Positions 7,600 to 13,237 of a stretch of DNA of 13,237 nt are shown piece by piece. The stretch comes from Chloroflexota bacterium (GTDB lineage Bacteria; Chloroflexota; Dehalococcoidia; SZUA-161; SpSt-899): positions 1 through 13,237 of the forward strand of contig QLUN01000010.1 in the NCBI GenBank assembly GCA_018725455.1. Direction: 5' to 3'. The position numbers and the translations under genes are program-made. The notes below the pieces were generated by a model. The model did not search any database. It was given only the letters and a program-made list of their open reading frames with translations, and was not told the origin of the DNA. Position 1 is the first letter of the stretch. The number at the start of each line of letters is the position of its first letter.

Positions 7600-7628
7600 A
7601 TTCTACACCATCCCACCTCCTCTTCCAA
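7600..7628 (-). promoter_or_regulatory. Possible sigma-70 promoter for the binding-protein gene
   Basis: TTGGAA (7623-7628), 17-base spacer, TAGAAT (7600-7605); four and five matches of six to consensus. It would give a leader of about 40 bases. It is weaker than the two main promoters and lies in purine-rich DNA, so chance is possible. An internal promoter would fit the usual excess of binding protein over permease. Confidence 0.35.
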
Positions 7629-7691
7629 AGATTCTGCCCCAACCCCTTCTTCTAATCTCCTTTCACATGAGCCCACCTCCCCATTTGTATA

Positions 7692-8582
7692 TTAAGAGTG
7701 TTTAATGACGAACCCCATGATTATGCTCAAGAACTCATTCATCTTCTCCAAAAATGCCCCGTGCCCGGCTTTGGGTATGATGACGAACTCACAATTCTTT
7801 ACACTTTCGTGTATCGTCTCCATGAGCCTTACGGGGGTTAAAATGTCCTCCTCGGCTCCTATAAGTAGCGTTGGAACCATAATGGTCTTTAGTTCTTCTG
7901 GCGAAGTATAGTAGTTTCTTGTGCTTCGGGATAGCCTTATGAACCCCTCAAACCATTCCTTGGTGAGCAGGGTCTTGAACATTCCCTGCCGTTGGCGAAG
8001 CAAGTCCAGGGAGCTCTGGTAAAATGTTCCCGAATATACGAAGGGTATGGCAAGTTGAAAGAACTTCTCCCCGTCATTTAATTCTGCTGCGATTTCCCAC
8101 GCTTTGCCAATTTCTGCTAGATGACTACTGATAAAGCTGGTCGTATTGGGAAGCATAAGGGACTTTAGCCGGTCTTGATGGGATAGTGCAAATCGTAAAG
8201 CTACCTGCCCGCCATACGACAACCCCAGCATGTGGATCTTTGGGATACCCAACTCATCCAGCAAGCTTAACAGGTCGCCTACGTGAATATCCAGATCGTA
8301 TTGTTCGTTCATTCTGGACGACTGGCCCTGGTCCCTGAAATCGAACAGAATCAACCTGAACTTCCTGGAGACCGGTGGGACAAAACTAGCCCAGCTTAGC
8401 GTGCTCATCATGATACCACCTAAGAAGATGATGGGCTCCCCCTCTCCATAGACTTCGTAATAGAGCCTCGCACCGTCACTTGAATTCAAAAACGGCATAC
8501 TGCTGACCCCCCCAACATATATTCCGCGCCTTTCTAGCTCCTCAATTTCAGCCCTCTGAGCAACGTCCAGAGCCTTGATCAC
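7692..8582 (-). CDS. Alpha/beta-fold hydrolase
   Basis: 296 residues with the catalytic set of the family: nucleophile Ser122 in GLSYGG, Asp246 in GAEEDILTP and His274 in AGHGAF. The oxyanion HG motif is replaced by LGG (54-56). It may be an esterase, thioesterase or C-C bond hydrolase; similarity alone does not decide. The start is GTG at 8582 with an AGGTGA ribosome site 6 bases upstream. This adds about 28 residues before the core fold (MPFLNSSDG), so an internal start at Met29 is possible though it lacks a good ribosome site. It is the first gene after a strong promoter and leads the transporter unit. The placement suggests it acts on the imported compound or on a CoA-ester product (inference). 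Confidence 0.9.
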   Translation of the reverse strand: MIKALDVAQRAEIEELERRGIYVGGVSSMPFLNSSDGARLYYEVYGEGEPIIFLGGIMMSTLSWASFVPPVSRKFRLILFDFRDQGQSSRMNEQYDLDIHVGDLLSLLDELGIPKIHMLGLSYGGQVALRFALSHQDRLKSLMLPNTTSFISSHLAEIGKAWEIAAELNDGEKFFQLAIPFVYSGTFYQSSLDLLRQRQGMFKTLLTKEWFEGFIRLSRSTRNYYTSPEELKTIMVPTLLIGAEEDILTPVRLMETIHESVKNCEFVIIPKAGHGAFLEKMNEFLSIIMGFVIKHS

Positions 8583-8596
8583 CCAAAATCACCTGT

Positions 8597-8620
8597 GACT
8601 GATATTGATATATGATTCAT
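8597..8620 (-). promoter_or_regulatory. Operator-like block at the hydrolase promoter start point
   Basis: ATGAATCA at 8620-8613, two bases, then TATCA, starting at the predicted +1. The same block occurs at the same place at the KAS III-like gene promoter. It contains ATGA-N8-TCA dyad symmetry, suiting a dimeric repressor. Confidence 0.5.
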
Positions 8621-8626
8621 CTTTCA

Positions 8627-8655
8627 ATTCTACGATAAAAAAACACTCTTGTCAA
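8627..8655 (-). promoter_or_regulatory. Strong sigma-70 promoter for the hydrolase-transporter unit
   Basis: TTGACA at 8650-8655, a 17-base spacer and TAGAAT at 8627-8632 (one mismatch to TATAAT). The predicted start is near 8620, giving a leader of about 38 bases to the GTG at 8582. It lies just after the end of the enoyl-CoA hydratase gene, so a new unit begins here. It shares GTTGACAAG with the other main promoter. Confidence 0.75.
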
Positions 8656-8689
8656 CCCCCTAACCATGCTTATCCAGGTTGGAGGGTTG
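8653..8689 (-). terminator. Imperfect stem-loop at the end of the hydratase gene
   Basis: 13-base arms at 8653-8665 and 8677-8689 pair as RNA with one G-U and one mismatch, around an 11-base loop that contains the hydratase stop codon. A run of seven U follows, but 9 bases after the stem, so this is not a textbook terminator. It may weaken read-through into the next unit. Confidence 0.3.
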
Positions 8690-9461
8690 TGTTAAGTCGT
8701 CCGTCTTTAAGCTGCTTTTGTATCAGGTTCTGAAAGTAATCATGGGTAAGACATTTCTCGAACTCTTCCGCTTCAACCTTCAGTCCCTGATCAAAGGACA
8801 GGTACCGGGAGGCATATATCGCTTTCTTGGCCGATGACAATGCATGCTGCGGGAAGGCAAGTATTCTGCCAAGTATCTCCTCAACCTTCTTTCCCAGTTC
8901 CTCATGCTTCACCACATAATGGATCAAGCCCATCTGAAAGGCCGTTTCGGCAGGGTAGAGGTGGCCACTCAGGATCATCTCCACGGCCTTTCCCATGCCC
9001 ACCACTCGGGGCAGGCGCTGCGTACCGCCGCCTCCAGGGGTGATGCCCAGCTTGACCTCCGGCAAGCCGATTCGGGCCTTCTCGCTGGCCACCCGAAAAT
9101 CACAGGCTAGGGCAAACTCGAATCCGCCTCCGAAACACAACCCGTTGATAGCCGCCACCAGCAGTAAAGGACTTGCCTCCATCCGGTTGAACAGACCTTG
9201 AATCTTAATCGAGAACGCCCTGGCTTCTTCGGGAGAGAATCTATGCATCTCAACCCCGTCAGCCCCGCCGATGAAATAGCTATCGCCGACGCCACTGTAG
9301 ATGATGGCCCTGGCAGGGGTATTCTCAACGCTCTCTAACTGTTGGACTAGCTGGTCGATCAGGTCCGAACTCAGGGAGTTGCGGTCCCCCGGCCGGTTGA
9401 TTTCTACCCGACAGATGTCACCGGATTTCCCAATGATCAAATGAGGAAAGCGATCTGCCAT
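8670..9461 (-). CDS. Enoyl-CoA hydratase/isomerase family protein (crotonase fold)
   Basis: 263 residues, normal for the family. Oxyanion-hole segment GGAD (65-68), NGLCFGGGFEFALACDFRVA (106-125) and LPEVKLGITPGGGGTQRLPR (133-152) are intact. Glu115 and Glu135 match the two catalytic glutamates of classical enoyl-CoA hydratase, so water addition to a trans-2-enoyl-CoA is likely. Start ATG is preceded by AAAGGGG. It is the last gene of the first unit, 43 bases after a dehydrogenase; together they fit a beta-oxidation-like hydration-oxidation pair. A related role (ring-opening hydrolase, isomerase) is less likely with both glutamates present. Confidence 0.93.
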   Translation of the reverse strand: MADRFPHLIIGKSGDICRVEINRPGDRNSLSSDLIDQLVQQLESVENTPARAIIYSGVGDSYFIGGADGVEMHRFSPEEARAFSIKIQGLFNRMEASPLLLVAAINGLCFGGGFEFALACDFRVASEKARIGLPEVKLGITPGGGGTQRLPRVVGMGKAVEMILSGHLYPAETAFQMGLIHYVVKHEELGKKVEEILGRILAFPQHALSSAKKAIYASRYLSFDQGLKVEAEEFEKCLTHDYFQNLIQKQLKDGRLNTTLQPG

Positions 9462-9504
9462 AGTATAACCCCTTTCTCTAGGTCTGTGGCGTTCGCATCA
9501 GACA

Positions 9505-10251
9505 TTAGATGACAAGACCTCCGTTTGGGCTGAAGACCTGCCCGGTGAAGAAGTCGGCTTCAGGGCTCGCCAGGAAAGCGATCAGGCCAGCGACCTCCCG
9601 AGCTGTACCAAACCTCTTGAGGGGGGTAAGTTTGAGGATGCGTTCTTTAAACCCTTCTTCCATTTTATCCAGCATAGGGGTTTCAATGTACCCCGGTGCA
9701 ATGGCATTGACCCGGATATTGTAACGAGCCACTTCCTTGGCAAGCGTTCGAGTCAACTGAATAACAGCCCCCTTACTCACGCTATAGTGCAGAGCCCCCG
9801 GGGTTGGAGTGAGGCCGGCGACGGAACTGAAAATGACGATGCGTCCGGTCATCTGCTCCTTCATCCAGCGAATGGCCTCCCTGCAGCAGTAGAAGGTTCC
9901 ATCCAGATTGATAGACATCGTCCGCCTCCACTGCTCGTCAGTCGTCTCCTCAACGAAGGTGGTCGGGTCGAGAATCGCCGCCGCGCTGACTAGAAGGTCC
10001 AACCTTTCAATCTGTCCCCTTAGCTCCTGGAAAAGCCTCTCCACCTGGCGGCTTTCTGAAACATCTACCTGGAAAGCCTCTGCTCGTCCCCCCTTCTGCT
10101 TGATAGCCGCCGCAACTGCTCGGGCCTCAAGCACATTGATATCGGCAACGAAGACCAGAATGTCAGATTGAGAGAGCCTTTCTGCGATCGCCTTCCCCAT
10201 TCCGGAAGCACCGCCGGTGATCAGGGCGCTCCTGCATTCCCCGGTTCTCAT
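9505..10251 (-). CDS. Short-chain dehydrogenase/reductase (FabG-like, atypical NNAG motif)
   Basis: 248-residue classical SDR. Nucleotide-binding TGGASGMG (12-19); acidic Asp37 after the second strand (VADIN) points to NAD(H). Catalytic Ser143, Tyr156 and Lys160 (YSVSK) and Asn115 are present. The structural NNAG motif is SAAA at 89-92, which is unusual. The C-terminus NGGLVI resembles the GG-ending tail of FabG-type enzymes. The ATG has GGAGGAGGATG just upstream and lies 19 bases after the previous dehydrogenase gene. Likely reaction: 3-hydroxyacyl/3-oxoacyl-CoA interconversion or alcohol/ketone interconversion on a CoA-bound intermediate (inference). Confidence 0.92.
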   Translation of the reverse strand: MRTGECRSALITGGASGMGKAIAERLSQSDILVFVADINVLEARAVAAAIKQKGGRAEAFQVDVSESRQVERLFQELRGQIERLDLLVSAAAILDPTTFVEETTDEQWRRTMSINLDGTFYCCREAIRWMKEQMTGRIVIFSSVAGLTPTPGALHYSVSKGAVIQLTRTLAKEVARYNIRVNAIAPGYIETPMLDKMEEGFKERILKLTPLKRFGTAREVAGLIAFLASPEADFFTGQVFSPNGGLVI

Positions 10252-10270
10252 TCATCCTCCTCCGCGTGAG

Positions 10271-11020
10271 TCAGAGGTCACGAAACCTATGATAAGCCTT
10301 TTCTGATTTTTCGGTCGGGAAGATAAAGATTCGATCCGAAAAGATCTGCTCAGCGATGCCTTTGGCCACCTGATCCGGGGTGTCCATTCGGCCTTGTAAC
10401 TGATCGATCATACCAGCCAGTTTTTGCGCTCCGATACTGACCTCGTAGAATTCAGTATCCGTCAGTTGAGGACATACCACCTTGGCCTTCACTCCAGAGC
10501 CTTGCAGATCCCTGATTAATCCCCGGGTAAACCCAACCACTGCATGTTTCGTCGCCAGGTAAGCAGTCACTTTGTCCGAATGCCCAACGAGCCCACCAAT
10601 GGAGGCAATATTAATGATCATACCACATCTCTGCCTTTTCATGACGGGCAGAACCATCCGAGTCAGAAAGATGAGGGCGAACACATTGACCTCAAACAGG
10701 TTTCGGATGTCCTTTTCATCGCCTGTCTCAAGGTTCCTGTACATGCCCAATCCGGCGTTATTTACGAGAATATCGATCCTGCCCCAGCGCTCTAGAGTTG
10801 CGGTCACTAGACTTTGTCGGTCCCCGGCCCGAGTTATGTCACCTTGAACGCACAAGGTTTCAGTCTGACATCCCTCAGCAACCTCCCGTAGCTTCTTGAG
10901 GCGACGGGCACCCAACACCACCCGAGCTCCTTTTTGAGAAAACACCCGCACCAGAGCAGCACCGATTCCCGAACTTGCTCCGGTAATGATGATGACCTTA
11001 TCTTCCAGTGATTCCGCCAT
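10271..11020 (-). CDS. Short-chain dehydrogenase/reductase, probably NADP(H)-type
   Basis: 249 residues. TGASSGIG (13-20), NNAG (87-90), Asn112, Ser140, Tyr154 and Lys158 (YLATK) are all present. Two arginines and lysines follow the second strand (GARRLKK, 37-43), the pattern expected for NADP(H), in contrast to its two neighbours, which have Asp there. The C-terminal part (FIFPTEKSEKAYHRF) differs from FabG, more like general oxidoreductases of the YdfG/DltE type. The start is the ATG at 11020 with AAAGGTG upstream; a GTG two codons earlier would lie on that site. It is the middle of three consecutive dehydrogenases. Substrate unknown. Confidence 0.92.
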   Translation of the reverse strand: MAESLEDKVIIITGASSGIGAALVRVFSQKGARVVLGARRLKKLREVAEGCQTETLCVQGDITRAGDRQSLVTATLERWGRIDILVNNAGLGMYRNLETGDEKDIRNLFEVNVFALIFLTRMVLPVMKRQRCGMIINIASIGGLVGHSDKVTAYLATKHAVVGFTRGLIRDLQGSGVKAKVVCPQLTDTEFYEVSIGAQKLAGMIDQLQGRMDTPDQVAKGIAEQIFSDRIFIFPTEKSEKAYHRFRDL

Positions 11021-11067
11021 TAACACCTTTCAAGTTCCATATCAACAAGTCTTGTTCTACTTCTTCC

Positions 11068-11805
11068 CTAGGTAACCAGGCCTCCATCGACACAGATCAC
11101 CGCGCCGTTGATGAAGTCAGCCTCATCTGAAGCCAGGAACAGGTAAACGTTGGCCACATCTCGCGGCTCCCCCAGTCTGCCCAGCGGTGTCTTTTCTCTG
11201 ATCGAATCTAGAACCCTGTCCGGAACCCTGCCCATCATATCCGTGGCAATAAACCCGGGAGCCACGGCATTGACACTGATCCCTTTTGGCCCAAGTTCCC
11301 TGGCCCAGACCCTGGTCATCCCAATCACCCCTGCTTTGCTCGCCACATAGTTTGTCTGGCCAAAATTACCGTACAGCGCGACCACAGAGGCAACGTTGAT
11401 GATCTTACCTTTCCCCTGCTCGCACATCACTGGGGCGACTGCCTGGGTGCAGTTGAAAACCCCTTTCAGGTTTACATCAAGCACGAGGTCAAAATCCTCC
11501 TCGCTCAGTTTTAATAGTTGGGCGTCCCGCAGCACGCCAGCATTATTCACTAGAACATCGATTTGCCCAAATTTGTCCACCACGGTGTCAACCATCCGCT
11601 TGACCTGCTCCTGCTTGGTGACGTCCACTTTGACGAACACGGCTTGGTCACCGCTTCGTTTGATCTCCTCCGCTAGTTCATGTCCCTCGTCTATCGCGTC
11701 GCAGATCACCACTTTTGCCCCCTTTTGGGCAAAAAGCAGCGCCGTCTCCTTCCCGATCCCCCGTGCCCCGCCAGTGATCAGTACTACTTTGTCTCTAACC
11801 TGCAT
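11068..11805 (-). CDS. Short-chain dehydrogenase/reductase (FabG-type, probably NAD(H))
   Basis: 245 residues, the exact length range of FabG. TGGARGIG (11-18), Asp36 after the second strand (ICDA; NAD(H) preference), NNAG (87-90), Asn112, Ser140, Tyr153 and Lys157 (YVASK), PGFIATDM (183-190) and the tail VDGGLVT are all canonical. It is the most FabG-like of the three. Start ATG 11805 is chosen because GGAGG lies 4 bases upstream and because it leaves an 11-base gap after the KAS III-like gene; an ATG at 11826 would overlap that gene and lacks a ribosome site. It probably handles a 3-oxo/3-hydroxy acyl thioester made or used by the neighbouring enzyme (inference). Confidence 0.93.
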   Translation of the reverse strand: MQVRDKVVLITGGARGIGKETALLFAQKGAKVVICDAIDEGHELAEEIKRSGDQAVFVKVDVTKQEQVKRMVDTVVDKFGQIDVLVNNAGVLRDAQLLKLSEEDFDLVLDVNLKGVFNCTQAVAPVMCEQGKGKIINVASVVALYGNFGQTNYVASKAGVIGMTRVWARELGPKGISVNAVAPGFIATDMMGRVPDRVLDSIREKTPLGRLGEPRDVANVYLFLASDEADFINGAVICVDGGLVT

Positions 11806-11816
11806 CGATCCTCCAA

Positions 11817-12833
11817 TCAGGCCCATCTGAAGAGCGCCGCCGACAGCACAAACCCGGCCCCTGAAGTGCAGAACACCAACAGGTCTCCATCCTCGATCTT
11901 TTTCTGCTCCAATGCATCATGGAGGGCCATGAATGCGGAAGCAGAGCCCGCATAGCCAAACTTATCTGCTATCCAGTGGGTCTTTGCCATGGGAAGGCCC
12001 AGTTCCTTCATGGTCCCCTTGACCGCATCCAGTTCCACCTGGTTCATCAAGACGAGGCTGAGATCTTCCACCTTGCAGCCGGCCTTCTCCACGGTCTCCC
12101 GGATCAGCTTCGGCCAGCGGACAATATTGAAGTCGGGTGGGATGCGATGCCTGTTATCATGGAACCTCAGAAGATGCTTCTTCTCCTCAATCATGCGTGC
12201 ATCCGGTGGCTTGGCAGTCCCAAGATATATGCCATAGGCATCCCAGAAGTTACCTTCCGTATAGGTCTTCGAGGTGAGATAGCCAGGCTCAACGGAGTCG
12301 GTGAGAATCACTGCCCCAGCGCCGTCACCGAACAACATTCCCAGCACCTTGGAGACCGACTCGGAATAATTGGACCAGTCGAGCCACTTGGTCATTCCAT
12401 ATGCTCCGATCACTAAGACGTTCTTGATTTCGGCGTCGAGCATGATGTAGTGCGAGCCGAGCGCCAGGGCGATCGTTTCGTCAGCGCAGGCAGCATTGAT
12501 GTCGAACGACCCGGCATTCTTCGCCCCGAGCTTGTGCTGGATGATCGCGGAGGTAGGTGGGCTCACATAGTCCGGGGTATCGGTGGCGAGAATTATCAGG
12601 TCAATATCTTCCGGCTCCATTCCCGCCCGCACCAGCGCGTCCCGGGCAGCCTTGACCGACATATCAGAGACCGCTTCATCGGGCGCCGATTGGTATCTTA
12701 CTTTAATCCCCTTATCGCGAAGGTATTCATCAACATCACATTCCATCATCCGGCCGAGCTCTTCGTTAGTTACTTTCCTTTCAGGAAGGTACATCCCCAC
12801 ACCCCGGATTCTCGCAAATCTATTCACTTTCAT
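11817..12833 (-). CDS. KAS III-like (FabH-like) thiolase-fold protein with altered active site
   Basis: 338 residues, KAS III family length. N-terminal IRGVGMYLPERKVTNEEL (9-26), nucleophile Cys116 in DINAACADET, GDGAGAVIL (169-177) and a C-terminal GAGF segment match FabH. An ungapped alignment of the last 80 residues with E. coli FabH puts Asn264 (MNQ) at catalytic His244 and Tyr294 (GYAG) at Asn274, exactly 30 apart as in FabH. So the Cys is kept, while the two residues for decarboxylation are lost. An acyltransferase, hydrolase or non-decarboxylating role is more likely than fatty acid initiation. ATG 12833 is used, but the ribosome site GGGGAG is only one base away; a GTG at 12827, 7 bases from it, may be the true start. 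First gene of its unit. Confidence 0.9.
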   Translation of the reverse strand: MKVNRFARIRGVGMYLPERKVTNEELGRMMECDVDEYLRDKGIKVRYQSAPDEAVSDMSVKAARDALVRAGMEPEDIDLIILATDTPDYVSPPTSAIIQHKLGAKNAGSFDINAACADETIALALGSHYIMLDAEIKNVLVIGAYGMTKWLDWSNYSESVSKVLGMLFGDGAGAVILTDSVEPGYLTSKTYTEGNFWDAYGIYLGTAKPPDARMIEEKKHLLRFHDNRHRIPPDFNIVRWPKLIRETVEKAGCKVEDLSLVLMNQVELDAVKGTMKELGLPMAKTHWIADKFGYAGSASAFMALHDALEQKKIEDGDLLVFCTSGAGFVLSAALFRWA

Positions 12834-12842
12834 ACTCCCCAT

Positions 12843-12865
12843 GACAGAAATGATACTTGATTCAT
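12843..12865 (-). promoter_or_regulatory. Operator-like block at the KAS III-like gene promoter start point
   Basis: ATGAATCA at 12865-12858, two bases, then TATCA, beginning at the predicted +1. AATGA (12866-12862) and TCATT (12853-12849) form a dyad with an 8-base centre. The same block occurs at the hydrolase promoter, so a shared repressor is likely (inference). Confidence 0.5.
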
Positions 12866-12872
12866 TGTTCAT

Positions 12873-12901
12873 ATTATAGCATGGAAAGATGACCTTGTCA
12901 A
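12873..12901 (-). promoter_or_regulatory. Consensus sigma-70 promoter of the KAS III-dehydrogenase-hydratase unit
   Basis: Perfect TTGACA at 12896-12901, 17-base spacer, perfect TATAAT at 12873-12878. The start is predicted near 12866, about 33 bases before the ATG at 12833. This also argues against longer protein starts upstream. A fully consensus promoter usually needs a repressor to be regulated, which fits the block at +1. Confidence 0.85.
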
Positions 12902-13171
12902 CACCACGTATGACGCCGGATCTTGGGGTGTTCAGGCATGCGCTTCGACACTCTTGGGCCAACCACACAGCGTTCTATGGATAGGCGAATGTCGCAATTT
13001 CGAAAGGAATGGTGGTAACCTTCTGCCTCGCAGAACAAGATCAAGGGCTGAGGGTGGGGGAGGGGGCTTTAATATTCATGGGTAGACGAGGGAGCTTAAT
13101 GCCGTCTTAGACTGGCTTCTTGGACTTGACAAGGCTGGCAAGAGTCGTGTCGGAGTAATGGAGTTCGACAG

Positions 13172-13237
13172 TGGGCGATAGAGGACTTGAACCTCTGACC
13201 CCTTGCGTGTAAAGCAAGTGCTCTGGCCAACTGAGCT
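13172..13237 (-). tRNA. tRNA-Val (anticodon UAC), 5' end cut by window edge
   Basis: Read on the minus strand from A9: D-stem GCTC/GAGC, anticodon stem CTTGC/GCAAG with loop TTTACAC (anticodon TAC, reading GTA Val), T-arm AGAGG-TTCAAGT-CCTCT, then the 3' acceptor strand ATCGCCC and discriminator A. The 5' acceptor strand and base 8 lie outside. No CCA is encoded; the next bases are CTGT. Confidence 0.93.

Larger units (their letters stand above)
12834..13171. other. 338-base non-coding stretch between tRNA-Val and the KAS III-like gene
   Basis: The left part holds the leader, operator-like block and consensus promoter of the KAS III-like gene. From about 12902 to 13171 no credible gene, RNA or terminator is visible. 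A purine-rich stretch lies at 13047-13070. The only small frame is a 33-codon one on the plus strand, without family resemblance. Confidence 0.6.

Noticed and set aside
11817..12833. Benzylsuccinate-type (BbsAB) or archaeal HMG-CoA synthase-type thiolase system
   Set aside because: These need a DUF35 zinc/OB-fold partner, which is absent here, and the protein aligns without gaps to FabH at its C-terminus.
12834..12968. N-terminal extension of the KAS III-like protein to a start near 12968
   Set aside because: The extension would run through the consensus promoter and lacks family similarity; FabH-type proteins begin close to the chosen start.
13009..13110. 33-codon plus-strand frame after AAGGA, between promoter and tRNA
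   Set aside because: Low-complexity, glycine/arginine-rich content, ribosome site too close, no recognisable motif.
13126..13131. TTGACA on the plus strand
   Set aside because: No -10-like sequence at a workable distance and no downstream plus-strand gene.

Overview
All genes in this window lie on the minus strand, so it reads right to left. It looks bacterial: strong GGAGG-type ribosome sites, two near-consensus sigma-70 promoters, a lipoprotein signal and frequent GTG/TTG starts. The gene content suggests an organism that takes up and processes organic acids as CoA thioesters, plausibly an anaerobe. I cannot fix the phylum from sequence alone. Roughly balanced base composition and intergenic repeats of the kind I associate with Chloroflexota or Desulfobacterota-like environmental genomes are only weak hints.

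Layout in transcription order. A tRNA-Val(UAC) is cut by the right edge (13172-13237). After about 340 non-coding bases, a consensus promoter (12873-12901) starts the first unit: a KAS III-like thiolase-fold enzyme, three short-chain dehydrogenases and an enoyl-CoA hydratase (12833-8670). A second strong promoter (8627-8655) starts the next unit: an alpha/beta hydrolase, a lipoprotein solute-binding protein, the Liv-type permeases and ATPases (LivH, LivM, LivG, LivF) and an acyl-CoA ligase (8582-1189). A 164-bp repeat-rich spacer bounded by perfect 12-bp inverted repeats follows. The last pair is a TetR-family regulator whose stop overlaps the start of an RtcA-type RNA 3'-phosphate cyclase, which runs off the left edge.

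Working model (inference): the Liv-type transporter brings in a carboxylic acid, the ligase makes its CoA thioester, and the hydratase and dehydrogenases carry out beta-oxidation-like steps. The hydrolase and the KAS III-like protein would act on the products. No acyl-CoA dehydrogenase, ETF, classical thiolase or DUF35 partner is present, so the pathway is incomplete here or branches elsewhere.

The two points most worth following are these. The KAS III-like protein keeps its nucleophilic Cys but has Asn and Tyr where the catalytic His and Asn should be. The two main promoters carry the same operator-like block, ATGAATCA-N2-TATCA, starting at the predicted +1, which suggests a single repressor, perhaps the TetR protein encoded here, controls both units.
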